Shown one piece after another: positions 6,445 to 15,304 of a stretch of 27,466 nt of DNA; within the stretch, counting starts at the first letter, position 1, and each line of letters starts with the position of its first letter. The DNA is from Pseudomonadota bacterium (lineage in GTDB: Bacteria; Pseudomonadota; Gammaproteobacteria; Steroidobacterales; Steroidobacteraceae). The notes beneath the pieces are model-generated. The model was not told where the DNA came from and ran no database searches. It was given only the letters and a program-made list of their open reading frames with translations. Position numbers and translations under genes: made by a program. The stretch lies in NCBI GenBank assembly GCA_023433515.1, contig JAEZCN010000156.1, positions 1 through 27,466 on the forward strand. Reading direction: 5' to 3'.

Positions 6445-6669
6445 ATGCGTATATCCGCCCGTTTCGCGCCGATCGTGTTCGGCGCCCTGCTCTCGGCCAT
6501 CATGACCGGCATCGTGTCGGCGTTCGTCCTTGCTTTCAGCCAGGGTCTGCACGCGGGCTTTTTCGCCCAGTGGCTCAAGAGCTGCGCGCTGACCTGGCCG
6601 ATCGCGTTTCCGACCGTGACGCTGCTGGCGCCCTGGGTGCGCCGGGTAGTTGGACAGATCACCGCGTGA
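6445..6669 (+). CDS. DUF2798 small membrane protein
   Basis: This 74-residue protein has two transmembrane helices, at about residues 8-32 (APIVFGALLSAIMTGIVSAF) and about 44-68 (LKSCALTWPIAFPTVTLLAP). It has the overall pattern of DUF2798. The family is small, membrane-bound and of unknown function. It starts 14 bp after the DUF2938 stop, with AGGAGA at 6434-6439 as ribosome-binding site, and so shares its transcript and presumably the MerR control. Confidence 0.8.
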   Translation: MRISARFAPIVFGALLSAIMTGIVSAFVLAFSQGLHAGFFAQWLKSCALTWPIAFPTVTLLAPWVRRVVGQITA

Positions 6670-6736
6670 CCCGGGCGTCGGGGCGGTATCATCCCGGCAT
6701 CGATTCGTGACGGCATGCTCCGTCGGGGAGAGCGAC

Positions 6737-7210
6737 ATGAAAATCCTGGTGACGCTTGCGATGACACTGGCCCTGGCGACAGGCCCGGTCGAAGCCGAGT
6801 CAAGCCCGCCGCCGCCGGCGCCCGTCTACGACGCCGATCTCGCGCAGAAGTTAGGCGCCGACGATTACGGCATGCGGTCGTATGTGCTCGTCGTCCTCAG
6901 GACCGGGCCGACGCCCGTGCCCAAGGGTCCGGAGCGCGATGCAATGTTCAAGGGACACTTCGCGAACATCGAACGCCTTGCAGCCGACGGCAAACTCGTG
7001 ATCGCCGGACCCTTCGGCGAACCCGCGGGCGACTGGCGCGGGCTGTTCATCTTCGACGTGAAGACCATCGACGAGGCGAAGGCGCTCACCGAGACCGATC
7101 CCGTGATCAAGAACGGCGAGATGGTGGCCGAGTATCACCCCTGGTACGGATCCGCCGCGCTCAAGCTGGTGAACGAGGCTCATCCGAAGGTCCAGAAAAA
7201 AGGTCTCTGA
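6737..7210 (+). CDS. Exported YciI-like protein
   Basis: This 157-residue protein has a signal peptide (MKILVTLAMTLALATGPVEA) and a YciI-like ferredoxin-fold domain at about residues 48-145. The pattern SYVLVVLRTG, MFKGHFANIERLAADGKLVI, AGPF and ALTETDPVIKNGEM is typical. The family's conserved His (GHF) and Asp (TDP) are present. YciI proteins are usually cytoplasmic; an exported form with a Pro-rich spacer (SSPPPPAP) after the signal peptide is less common. The start is supported by GGGGAG at 6725-6730. The serine hydrolase gene follows after 13 bp on the same strand and is probably co-transcribed. The biochemical role is unknown. Confidence 0.83.
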   Translation: MKILVTLAMTLALATGPVEAESSPPPPAPVYDADLAQKLGADDYGMRSYVLVVLRTGPTPVPKGPERDAMFKGHFANIERLAADGKLVIAGPFGEPAGDWRGLFIFDVKTIDEAKALTETDPVIKNGEMVAEYHPWYGSAALKLVNEAHPKVQKKGL

Positions 7211-7223
7211 GCGCGGGTTCACC

Positions 7224-9071
7224 ATGCGATACGCCCTCCTGCTTCTACTCGCCTGCGCGCGCTTCGCGTACGCCGCGGATGCGGGCGCGCCCGGCAATCT
7301 CGATGAACTGAACGAGCGCATCGAGAAGATCCGCAAGGACTCGGGCACTCCCGCCATCGGCATCGCGCTCGTCGACAGGGGCGGACCGTACTGGGTCGCG
7401 AGCGTGGGCAAGGCGGACTTGAAGACTGGCCGCGCGGCCGACGCGGACACCCTGTTCCGCATCGGTTCGATCTCGAAAATGTTCGCCGCGCTCGCGGTTC
7501 TCAAGCTCGCCGAGGAAGGCAAACTATCACTCGACGACAAGGTGCGCGATCGCGTTCCCGACGTGCACTTCGAGAATCCCTGGGAAGACACGCACCCGGT
7601 GCGCATCGCGCACCTGCTCGAGCACACGACGGGCTGGGACGACATGCACTTCGTCGAATACGCCCATTCCGCGCCCGACACGCTCTCGCTCGAGGACAGT
7701 CTCCCCGTTCATCCGCATTCGCGCACATCGCGCTGGCCGCCGGGAACTCGACACGCCTACTGCAACTCCGGCGCGGCCGTCGCGGCCTATATCGTCGAGA
7801 CGGTGACGGGAAAGCGTTACGAGGACTACATCGCCGAATCGTTCTTCACACCACTGGACATGCCGTCCACCAGCTACTTCAAGACGGCTCTGTACGACGA
7901 ACGGGGCGCGACGCTCTACCAGGGCATTGCCGCGCAGCCGTACTGGGGCCTGCTCTATCGTCCGGCCGGATCGGTCAATTCTTCGGCGCGCGACATGGCG
8001 CGGCTCGTGCACTTCTTCCTGCGGCGCGGCTCGGTGGCGGGCACCGCGATCGTCTCGCCGGCCTCGATCGATCGCATGGAGACACCCGCGACGACCCTGG
8101 GCGCGGCCGCCGGAATCAGGAGTGGATACGGACTTGCCAACTACTCGAGCGGCTTCCGCGCCAGCAACGCCGCGTTCCACGGCCACAACGGCGGAGTAAT
8201 CGGCGGACTTTCCGAGCTCGCGTATTCGGACGAACTCGGCCAGGGTTACGTCGTCATGCTCAACAGCGGCAACGGCGCGGCTCTCGGACAGGTATCGGAG
8301 CTCCTGCGCGCCTATCTACTCAAGGATCGCGCGCAGGCGACGCCGGAGATCGCCGCGCTGCCCGAGTCGTTCAAGGCGCTCGACGGGCACTACCAGGCCG
8401 TCAATCTTCGACAACACGCGTTGCGCTTCCTGACTGGGCCGTTCTCCGTGCTGAAGATCACGCACGACGACCAGTTCCTGCATCGTTCGCCGCTCCTCGG
8501 CGGCTGGATCAGCAGCGATCGCGCGGGCGGCGACTCGGTCCTCATCGACGCGTGGCACGGCCTCCCCGCCATCGCGCAAGTCGTGGATCCGCTCGACGGG
8601 CCCGCGGTGCAGGTCAACAGCGATCTCTTCGTACGCATTCCGACCTGGGTCGTGTTCGGCCGCTTCGTCGTCATCGGCCTGCTGGTCGTCATGACGCTCG
8701 CCGGCTTCGTGATGTTCCTCGTCTGGTGTTCCAGGCGGTATCGCAAGCAGCCGAAGACCGACGACCACAGGTTGTGGCTGCGGCTCGCCCCGCTCATCGC
8801 CAGTGCGGTGTTGTTCGGATTCCTGATCCTGCTGGCGTTGTCGGGTGCTTTCCTCGATCAACTCGGCTCGATTTCGCCACTGTCCGTCGCACTGTTCCTG
8901 CTGTCGCTTGCGTATCCGTTCGCCGCCTTCTGGACCGTGATCCAGCTTTACGTCTCGCGCGAACGCCGGAATTTTCCTTATTGGTACGCGCTTGCGTTTG
9001 CCGTCGTGCATCAGCTCGTCGCGGGATATCTCCTGACGAATGGTGCGTTCGCGTTCAAGAGCTGGGCATGA
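7224..9071 (+). CDS. Serine beta-lactamase-fold hydrolase with C-terminal membrane domain
   Basis: This is a 615-residue exported hydrolase of the class C beta-lactamase/esterase/DD-peptidase group. A signal peptide ends near residue 17 (AYAADAG). The catalytic SxxK is S82-I-S-K85, the YxN motif is Y179-C-N181, and HGHNGG at 319-324 stands in for the KTG box. After the catalytic domain (to about 370) comes a beta-rich linker. At least four hydrophobic helices follow, at about 475-505 (VVIGLLVVMTLAGFVMFLVW), 522-545, 553-575 and 590-610. The enzyme is therefore tethered with its active site in the periplasm. Such fusions are usually annotated as beta-lactamase-related proteins; the substrate is more likely a peptide or ester than an antibiotic. 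It lies 13 bp after the YciI-like gene. Confidence 0.88.
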   Translation: MRYALLLLLACARFAYAADAGAPGNLDELNERIEKIRKDSGTPAIGIALVDRGGPYWVASVGKADLKTGRAADADTLFRIGSISKMFAALAVLKLAEEGKLSLDDKVRDRVPDVHFENPWEDTHPVRIAHLLEHTTGWDDMHFVEYAHSAPDTLSLEDSLPVHPHSRTSRWPPGTRHAYCNSGAAVAAYIVETVTGKRYEDYIAESFFTPLDMPSTSYFKTALYDERGATLYQGIAAQPYWGLLYRPAGSVNSSARDMARLVHFFLRRGSVAGTAIVSPASIDRMETPATTLGAAAGIRSGYGLANYSSGFRASNAAFHGHNGGVIGGLSELAYSDELGQGYVVMLNSGNGAALGQVSELLRAYLLKDRAQATPEIAALPESFKALDGHYQAVNLRQHALRFLTGPFSVLKITHDDQFLHRSPLLGGWISSDRAGGDSVLIDAWHGLPAIAQVVDPLDGPAVQVNSDLFVRIPTWVVFGRFVVIGLLVVMTLAGFVMFLVWCSRRYRKQPKTDDHRLWLRLAPLIASAVLFGFLILLALSGAFLDQLGSISPLSVALFLLSLAYPFAAFWTVIQLYVSRERRNFPYWYALAFAVVHQLVAGYLLTNGAFAFKSWA

Positions 9072-9123
9072 TCCTACTTTCCCTGAATTGACCAACCGCA
9101 GTGCAGCATGCTGAAGTTTCGAC

Positions 9124-9660
9124 ATGAACTACAAAGCCTGTTTCTGTCTCGCGATTTCCGCGCTCCTCTATTCCACGGCGCACGCGCAGATTTCCACGTC
9201 CGCGCCGACGCGCTACACGAATCATGCGACGTCTTCGACGGGCACGATTCTCAAGCAGGGCCGCCCGACGGGCGACATCAAGTGGGAGTCCGAGATTCCG
9301 CTGAACAGGACGTACGGGAAGCTCACGGAAGATCAGCGCGCGTACCTGCACGCGATGTACTCGTCGCTCGCCCCGGGCGATGAACCGCCGTTTCCGGAGA
9401 AGGGACTCAAGTCCATCTTCACCACGATCAGGCTCGCGCAGCGCCAGCACCAGGCGGAGGGTGAACTGGACATGACCGTCACCGTGGGCCCCGACGGCGT
9501 TCCGAAGAAGGCCGAGAATCACGGCGCCGTGAGCAACGCGAAGATGACGGAAGTCGCCAGGCAGGCATTGATGTCGACGAAGTACAAGCCCGCGATGTGT
9601 CACGGAGCTCCATGCGAGATGGAGTTCCGCTTCACGCAAAAGCTCAAGCCGGCAGGCTGA
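9124..9660 (+). CDS. Exported TonB C-terminal-domain-like protein
   Basis: This 178-residue protein has a signal peptide (MNYKACFCLAISALLYSTAHA) and a C-terminal domain at about residues 112-175. That domain resembles the TonB C-terminal fold: GELDMTVTVGPDGVPKKAEN, then VARQALMSTKYKPAM and MEFRFTQKL. Unlike real energy-transducing TonB it has no long N-terminal membrane anchor or Pro-rich spacer, so it is probably a free periplasmic protein. Two cysteines in MCHGAPCEM could form a disulfide. The middle part (about 22-110) is unrecognised. The gene is convergent with the metallo-beta-lactamase gene, the stops only a few bases apart. The role is unknown. Confidence 0.72.
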   Translation: MNYKACFCLAISALLYSTAHAQISTSAPTRYTNHATSSTGTILKQGRPTGDIKWESEIPLNRTYGKLTEDQRAYLHAMYSSLAPGDEPPFPEKGLKSIFTTIRLAQRQHQAEGELDMTVTVGPDGVPKKAENHGAVSNAKMTEVARQALMSTKYKPAMCHGAPCEMEFRFTQKLKPAG

Positions 9661-9664
9661 CCAG

Positions 9665-10603
9665 CTACTCCGCGACCCACGCGTACCCGTCCCCGCGCTT
9701 CGCGAACTTGCCGATGCCCGGGAACGGGAAGTGCACGGAGTAGATCCGCTGCCCGCTGGCTTCCATGTCGCCAATCAGCGCGGCGCGGCTCTGCGCGCCC
9801 CGTGCCTGGTCGCCGTCGAAACCCATGGACCAATCCGGCCTCTGCACCGAGATCACGTAGTGATGCACGGTGTCGCCGACATAAAGAAGAGAGTCCGCTC
9901 CCGAGGTGATGCGGTAGCCCGAGTGCCCCGGCGTGTGGCCCTCGATCTCGACCGCTCTCACCACGCCCGGCACGAGCTCGGCGCCCGGCGCGAAGGCATT
10001 CACTTTGGGCGTCAGCGTGGCAAGCCACGGCTTGTACTGGTCGTTCGCGGACATGAATTCCCACTCGGGACCGGCGAGGTGGATCGTCGCATTCGGGTAC
10101 ACGAGCTTGCCCTCGGCGTTCACGAGACCGCCCGCGTGGTCGCCGTGTGAATGCGAGATGAAGAGGTCGGTGACGGCTTGCGGATCGATTCCCGCCTCGG
10201 CGAATGCCTTCGACACGTGACCGCTGGTCGGACCGAACAGGCCAGCCGGACCCGTGTCGAACAACAGCACGCGATCCGCCGCTTTCACCAGCAGCGGCTG
10301 CACGCTCAGCATCAGTTTGTCGGTAGGCAGGCCCTCGGCCGCGAGCACCGCGTCGACTTCTTCCTGCGTCCGGCCCAGGCCGAAGATCCCGAGATCGTTG
10401 GGGAACTCGAAGTAGCCGTCCCGCAGCGCGTAGGCGGATAGATCGCCGATGCTGAAGGCGAAGGCATTCGCACTCGTCGACTGGGCGGCCTTCCCTGGGG
10501 CGACCTCCGCGGAACCGGCGGGCGCGACTTCTTCGGCGGGCTGCTTCGCACATCCCACGAACATCAGGGCGGTCAGGGCAGTAGTCAGGGCAAAGCGAAC
10601 CAT
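9665..10603 (-). CDS. Metallo-beta-lactamase-fold lipoprotein
   Basis: This is a 312-residue MBL-fold hydrolase with a lipoprotein signal peptide (lipobox LMFVGC, lipidated Cys at about 18). An Ala/Pro/Glu-rich tether of about 30 residues follows. Metal ligands are visible as H151-S-H153-G-D155-H156 with AGG, then GHTPGH (H223/H227), VGDTVHH (D244) and HFPFPG (H291). This is a complete dinuclear site of the kind seen in lactonases, arylsulfatases and related MBL proteins. RDGYFEFPND near the start of the domain is typical of the AttM/quorum-quenching-like branch, but the substrate cannot be told from sequence. It diverges from the S9 peptidase gene across a 91-bp gap. Confidence 0.88.
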   Translation of the reverse strand: MVRFALTTALTALMFVGCAKQPAEEVAPAGSAEVAPGKAAQSTSANAFAFSIGDLSAYALRDGYFEFPNDLGIFGLGRTQEEVDAVLAAEGLPTDKLMLSVQPLLVKAADRVLLFDTGPAGLFGPTSGHVSKAFAEAGIDPQAVTDLFISHSHGDHAGGLVNAEGKLVYPNATIHLAGPEWEFMSANDQYKPWLATLTPKVNAFAPGAELVPGVVRAVEIEGHTPGHSGYRITSGADSLLYVGDTVHHYVISVQRPDWSMGFDGDQARGAQSRAALIGDMEASGQRIYSVHFPFPGIGKFAKRGDGYAWVAE

Positions 10604-10694
10604 GTGCGGACTCCTTTGGGCGATTGCGCCGCTATCTTAGTCCCCCGGAGCGCTACTATCTCCAACAAGAGGGATTCAGACAGGGGGAGCGATC

Positions 10695-12689
10695 ATGCGC
10701 ATACGGATACTTTGCGCGGGTATTGGCCTGGCGATCACCTGCGCGCTCACCGCGCAGTCCGCGACCCCACCACCGGCCGAGGCTTACGGCCGCCTGCCCG
10801 CCATCGGCGATGCGGACATTTCGCCCGATGGCAAACGCGTCGCCCTGGTGGTGGGTTACGAATATCGCGCTTCCGAACCCGATCGCGAGCTGACCGGGCT
10901 CAGCGTCATCGATATCGACAGCGGCAAGGTGGAGCGCACGCTCGCGCCGCCGCCCAGGAACAACCTGCGCGGCGTCGGTTGGGCTGACGACCTGCGGACT
11001 TACTACTTCATCAGCGGCTCGGGCCACGCGCGGGACACATTGCCGCCCGGCATGCCAATCCTGTGGCGCGGACCGCGCGTCGAATTCTTCCGCACGGGAG
11101 TCCTGTCGCTCGAAAGCGGCGAGACCACGCTGTTGATGCAGGGATCGGGAAACCGCGGCAACTCGTCGCTGACCAACCTGCATGCGCCTATCGAAGGCGA
11201 TCCCGGTTTCGGTCGCATGATCGCCTGGGGCGGTCTCGGCACGATGAACAGCCTGCCCAAGCTCGCGGTGTATCGCGTCAACCTCGACACCGGCACCGCG
11301 GTCGCGGTCGATTCGGCCAATCCGCAGACGCGCGGCTTCCTGCTCGACGAAGCCGGCAGGACCATCGCGCGCCTCGACATCAACGACGACACGAACCGCT
11401 GGCGGCTGTTCGACTACGAGAATGGCAAGGATCGCATGATCCTCGAGCAGGTCTCGGAGATGGGAATGCCGCTCACGATGTACGGCCTGTTCGACGACGG
11501 CCGTATCGCGGCAGTCGATCCGCACGAAGACGGCAGGCGCGACGTGTTGCTCGCCATCGATCGCAAGACCGGCAAGTCCACTCCCGTGGAAGGCATGCCG
11601 GCCACCGAGGGCAGCGACGTCGGTCCGATCGGCGATCCCTGGCGGCGCCGCGTCGTCGGAGTCGGCTGGACCGAGGATCTGCCGAGGCGCCACTACTTCG
11701 ACGCGGAGCTCGCCAAGATCTACGCCGAAGTGCAGCCGCTGTTCGACAGCGGTTACGTGACCATGGCCTCCTGGTCGCGCGATCGCACACGCGTGTTGTT
11801 GTTCGGCGAGAAGGCCGGCGACGCGGGGGCTTACTACATCTACGATGCGCCGACGAAGAAACTGCGGCTGGTCGGCAAACTCTATCCGCAGCTGACCGCG
11901 CCTGAACATTTCGGCGAACGGCAGGCGATCAAGTACCGTGCCCGCGACGGCAAGCTCGTCCCGGCCTACCTCACGCTTCCCGCGGATGTCGAGCCGAAGA
12001 ACCTGCCGCTGGTACTGCTCGTGCACGGTGGACCGCATGCGCGCGACAACTTCACGTTCGACTGGTGGGCGAGTTTCCTGGCCTCGCGCGGCTACGCGGT
12101 GCTGCAACCCAATTTCCGTGGCTCGACGGGTTACGGCTACGAGTGGTTCGATGCCGGCCGCAAGGGCTGGGGCGACGGCGTGATGCAGACCGACGTCGAG
12201 GACGGCGCCGCCGCGCTCGTGAAAGGCGGCTATGCCGATGGCAAGCGCATCTGCATCATGGGCGCGTCCTACGGCGGCTACGCGGCGCTCGCGGGCGCGA
12301 CACTGACTCCCGACAAATACGCCTGCGCGGTGAGCGTGAATGGTTTGAGTGATCCCGAAGAACTCCTCAAGGATGCCGGACGCACGAGCAGGGCGGGTGA
12401 ATGGTGGCGCACATCGATGGGCGCGGACGACATGGATCACCTGCGCAAGGTCTCGCCACTGCGACACGCCGAAGATGCGCGCATCCCGATCCTGATGCTC
12501 CATGGAGTCGAGGACACCGTCGTTCCCGTGGAACAGTCGCGCCGCATGAACGCCAAGCTGCAGCGCGCTGGCCGCGACGTGCGATACATCGAGCTCGGCG
12601 GCGACGATCACTGGCTGTCGTCGGCGTCGACACGCACGCGGATGCTGCAGGAGATCGAAACCTTCCTCGCGAAGACGCTCGACAAATAG
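10695..12689 (+). CDS. Exported S9-family prolyl oligopeptidase
   Basis: This 664-residue exported serine peptidase has a signal peptide (MRIRILCAGIGLAITCALTA). An N-terminal beta-propeller spans about 35-400 (repeats such as DADISPDGKRVALVVG and MASWSRDRTRVLLFGEKAGD). A C-terminal alpha/beta-hydrolase domain follows at about 410-660. The catalytic triad is S525 in GASYGGYA, D607 in HGVEDTVVP and H639 in GGDDHWL. LLVHGGPHARDNF supplies the oxyanion region. The family cleaves short peptides, often after proline or at dipeptide ends. AGGGGGAG just before the ATG is a good ribosome-binding site. It is convergent with aidB (10 bp between stops). The exact specificity is not visible. Confidence 0.93.
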   Translation: MRIRILCAGIGLAITCALTAQSATPPPAEAYGRLPAIGDADISPDGKRVALVVGYEYRASEPDRELTGLSVIDIDSGKVERTLAPPPRNNLRGVGWADDLRTYYFISGSGHARDTLPPGMPILWRGPRVEFFRTGVLSLESGETTLLMQGSGNRGNSSLTNLHAPIEGDPGFGRMIAWGGLGTMNSLPKLAVYRVNLDTGTAVAVDSANPQTRGFLLDEAGRTIARLDINDDTNRWRLFDYENGKDRMILEQVSEMGMPLTMYGLFDDGRIAAVDPHEDGRRDVLLAIDRKTGKSTPVEGMPATEGSDVGPIGDPWRRRVVGVGWTEDLPRRHYFDAELAKIYAEVQPLFDSGYVTMASWSRDRTRVLLFGEKAGDAGAYYIYDAPTKKLRLVGKLYPQLTAPEHFGERQAIKYRARDGKLVPAYLTLPADVEPKNLPLVLLVHGGPHARDNFTFDWWASFLASRGYAVLQPNFRGSTGYGYEWFDAGRKGWGDGVMQTDVEDGAAALVKGGYADGKRICIMGASYGGYAALAGATLTPDKYACAVSVNGLSDPEELLKDAGRTSRAGEWWRTSMGADDMDHLRKVSPLRHAEDARIPILMLHGVEDTVVPVEQSRRMNAKLQRAGRDVRYIELGGDDHWLSSASTRTRMLQEIETFLAKTLDK

Positions 12690-12699
12690 CAGATCCGCC

Positions 12700-14340
12700 T
12701 CAGGACCGGAGCGCGAGCGAACGAGCGATCAGCGCGGCATGATCGAGTCCCGCCGGCAGCACACCGAACGCCGCGGGCGGGCTCGCCGTGATCCTCGACG
12801 CGATGAAACTCCCGGCGACCATGGGCGAACCGCCGCGCAGCAGGATGGCCGCCTGCGCGGCGAGCGCAATCCGTTCCACCAGTGCGCGTGCCTGCTCTTC
12901 AGCCGGACCCGCCCGCAGTTCGTCGAGCAATTTCGCGACGTAACTCCTGAAGCGCGCATCGTGCGCGTCGTTCTCCTGCAGCAAAGCCGCGAGCGCATCG
13001 AGCGTGCGCGCCTCTCGCGACAACGCGCGCAGAACGTCCAGGCACATGATGTTGCCCGAGCCTTCCCAGATGCCGTTCAGCGGCAATTCGCGGAAGCGCC
13101 GCGCGATCGGCCCCTCCTCTATATAGCCATTGCCGCCCAGTACCTCCATCGCCTCGACGCCGACCGCGGGGGCGCGCTTGCAGAGCCAGTATTTGGCGAC
13201 CGGTGTGAGCACGCGGCGCAGCGCGGATTCCGCCTCGTCGTTCCGGGCGTCGAACGCCCGCGCCAGGCGCAGCGCGAACGCAGTCGCCGCCTCGCATTCG
13301 AGCGACAGGTCCGCGAGCACGTTGCGCATGAGCGGCTGATCGGCGAGCAGCTTGCCGAAGGCCGAGCGGTGGCGCGCATGGTGAATGGCCTGCGCGACGC
13401 ACTGGTGCATGATGCCGGCCGCGCCCGTCGCGCAATCGAAGCGCGTGTACACGCCCATCTCGAGGATCCTCGGGATGCCGCGACCCTCCTCGCCCACCAG
13501 CAGGCCGTACGTTTCGTCGAATTCGACCTCGCTCGAGGCATTCGAACGATTGCCGAGCTTGTCCTTGAGCCGTTGTAGATAGAGTGCGTTGCGCGTGCCG
13601 TCCGGCAGGACGCGCGGCACGAAGAAACACGAGACCCCGCCCTGGGTCTGCGCGGTGACGAGGAAGGCGTCGCACATGGGCGCGGAGAAGAACCACTTGT
13701 GGCCCGTGATGCGGTACTCGCGCCCGGGCCCGGGCGTTCCGGCGGCCACCGCGCGCGTCGAGTTCGAGCGCACGTCGGAGCCGCCCTGCTTCTCCGTCAT
13801 GCCCATGCCGATCAGCGCGCCGCGCTTGCGCGTGATGGGCACGAGCCGCTCGTCGTATTCGCGGGACAGCAGCGGCGGCATCCAGTCGGCGAAGTCGTGC
13901 GGCTGGCGCGCGAGCGCCGGCACGGCGCCGTAGGTCATGGTCGCCGGGCATTGCGTGCCGTTTTCGATCTCGCCCCACAGTAGATAGGCAGCGGCGCGCT
14001 CCACGTGGGCGCCGGGCCGCGGCGCCGCCCAGGGAGAGGTGTGCAACCCTTCCGCCACCAGCGCATTCATGAGTTCGTGCCACGCGGGATGGAACTCGAC
14101 CTCGTCGCGCCGCGCTCCGAAACGATCGAAGATTTTCAGTACCGGCGGATTGCGGTTCGCGGCGTCGCCGAGCCCGAACATCGCGCGCGTGCCGAGCCGC
14201 TCGCCGAGCCGCGCGAGCCGGTCGTGCGCGGAAGCCGCTCCCTCGCGTTGCAGCGCATCGACGAGCGCGGCGTTCGAAGTGAACAGGTTGTAGTCGACCA
14301 GGTCGTCCGGATGGTTGGCGGTTTCGTACAGCGGTCGCAC
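12700..14340 (-). CDS. aidB: AidB-like acyl-CoA dehydrogenase
   Basis: This 546-residue cytoplasmic flavoprotein is of the AidB branch of acyl-CoA dehydrogenases. Diagnostic segments run in the E. coli AidB order: VEFHPAWHELMNAL, CPATMTYGAVPAL, LIGMGMTEKQGGSDVRSN, YRITGHKWFFSAPMCDAF, SCFFVPRVLPDGTRNA, RLKDKLGNRSNASSEVEF, AMEVLGGNGYIEE and LNGIWEGSGNIMCLDVLR. AidB binds DNA and FAD and is linked to the adaptive response to alkylation damage; weak isovaleryl-CoA dehydrogenase activity is known. I prefer the GTG start at 14340 (GTGCGACCGCTG), which has GGAGG five bases upstream; an ATG at 14382 is in frame but has no ribosome-binding site. No ada or alkylation-repair gene is nearby, so orthology of function is less sure than family. 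Confidence 0.92.
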   Translation of the reverse strand: MRPLYETANHPDDLVDYNLFTSNAALVDALQREGAASAHDRLARLGERLGTRAMFGLGDAANRNPPVLKIFDRFGARRDEVEFHPAWHELMNALVAEGLHTSPWAAPRPGAHVERAAAYLLWGEIENGTQCPATMTYGAVPALARQPHDFADWMPPLLSREYDERLVPITRKRGALIGMGMTEKQGGSDVRSNSTRAVAAGTPGPGREYRITGHKWFFSAPMCDAFLVTAQTQGGVSCFFVPRVLPDGTRNALYLQRLKDKLGNRSNASSEVEFDETYGLLVGEEGRGIPRILEMGVYTRFDCATGAAGIMHQCVAQAIHHARHRSAFGKLLADQPLMRNVLADLSLECEAATAFALRLARAFDARNDEAESALRRVLTPVAKYWLCKRAPAVGVEAMEVLGGNGYIEEGPIARRFRELPLNGIWEGSGNIMCLDVLRALSREARTLDALAALLQENDAHDARFRSYVAKLLDELRAGPAEEQARALVERIALAAQAAILLRGGSPMVAGSFIASRITASPPAAFGVLPAGLDHAALIARSLALRS

Positions 14341-14494
14341 GGCGGCCTCCGGGAGTCTTGCCCGGAGACTACGCCCGCCCACGTCACTCCGGTATCAGCG
14401 CCGCGGGTTCGGACTGGTCTCGATGAACGCGGCGCCCGCTCGACCCGCGGGGGCGCCGCACTCATCGCCTTGTTGCCCCTGGTCGGGTCGATTT

Positions 14495-14992
14495 TCAGGG
14501 ACCTCGATGCGCCCCGACGTGCCGCGACCGCAGCGAGCTCGGGGCATCCAGATTGGCGCCGTCGTGCACGCCGACGCCGAGCCGGTCCACCAGCTCGCCG
14601 CCAAGCCAGGCGGTGAACAGCGCCATGAACGCGCCCACGAACGCACACACGTACGCGCCCGTCGTCGGAATCATCTCGTTGTCCGCCCGCTGCCAGACGC
14701 TGGCGACGAACAGCACGACTATGACGAGGTTGCCGAGACCGTGTACGGCGCCGATGCGCCGGGCCCGCGTGTCGCGCGGGATCTTCAGCCAGTCCGCGAA
14801 GCCGAAAGGCGCCGCGAGCAGGCCGCCGACGATGCCCGCCACCATCATCCAGTACGCGACATACGCGAACATCACGTTGTCCGTTCCGATGTGGACGAGG
14901 TCGAAGATCACGCCCGTGGCGAGCAGCCCCAGTGGGAACACGACGAGCATCTGGTGCACCGGGTGCCCGAAAAGTTTGGCTTTGGCGTCCAT
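14495..14992 (-). CDS. DUF2231 membrane protein
   Basis: This 165-residue inner-membrane protein is of the DUF2231 family. The N-terminal AKLFGHPVHQMLVVFPLGLLA is the family signature, with conserved HP and H. Four transmembrane helices are predicted at about residues 15-35, 43-66 (AYVAYWMMVAGIVGGLLAAP), 82-102 (AVHGLGNLVIVVLFVASVW) and 112-132. The cytoplasmic or periplasmic tail ends GELVDRLGVGVHDGANLDAP. The function is unknown; relatives are proposed to bind heme or act in redox stress. The EF-hand gene lies just upstream on the same strand with an 18-bp gap, so the two may be co-transcribed. The 154 bp between this gene and aidB hold no recognisable element. Confidence 0.85.
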   Translation of the reverse strand: MDAKAKLFGHPVHQMLVVFPLGLLATGVIFDLVHIGTDNVMFAYVAYWMMVAGIVGGLLAAPFGFADWLKIPRDTRARRIGAVHGLGNLVIVVLFVASVWQRADNEMIPTTGAYVCAFVGAFMALFTAWLGGELVDRLGVGVHDGANLDAPSSLRSRHVGAHRGP

Positions 14993-15010
14993 GCGAGTCT
15001 CCCGCGGAGA

Positions 15011-15304
15011 TTACTGTTGCGGCGTCTCCGACTGCTGGCTCTGGTTGGCCCGGTCGACCTCGGAGCGTTCGATGTAACCGTCTCCGTTGAGGTCGTAACT
15101 CGAGAACTGTGACTTCACGTTCGCGTTGGCCTCGGCCTCCGTCTTGGAGATGCGGCCATCGCTGTTCGTATCGAGCGATTCGAACGAGGCTGCGCCCTGC
15201 TGCGGCGAGCCCTGCTCCGGGGGCGGGGTCTGCGCGATGGCGGCTGCGAAGGGAAGCACTAAGGCGGCCACACCGGCGGCGAATGAGCTGGATGCTTTCG
15301 TCAT
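15011..15304 (-). CDS. Secreted EF-hand calcium-binding protein
   Basis: This 97-residue exported protein has a signal peptide (MTKASSSFAAGVAALVLPFAAAIAQ) and a Pro/Gln-rich spacer. Two EF-hand loops follow, at D45-E56 (DTNSDGRISKTE) and D71-E82 (DLNGDGYIERSE). Both loops have the canonical Asp/Asn/Asp/Gly and terminal Glu, so both should bind calcium. The pair forms one EF-hand domain with no further domain attached. AGAGGA lies ahead of the ATG at 15304; the longer open frame upstream is not needed. It precedes the DUF2231 gene. Its partner or role is unknown. Confidence 0.85.
   Translation of the reverse strand: MTKASSSFAAGVAALVLPFAAAIAQTPPPEQGSPQQGAASFESLDTNSDGRISKTEAEANANVKSQFSSYDLNGDGYIERSEVDRANQSQQSETPQQ

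Noticed and set aside
10656..12611. 651-codon minus-strand open frame over the S9 peptidase
   Set aside because: Antisense shadow; the plus strand has a complete catalytic triad and signal peptide.
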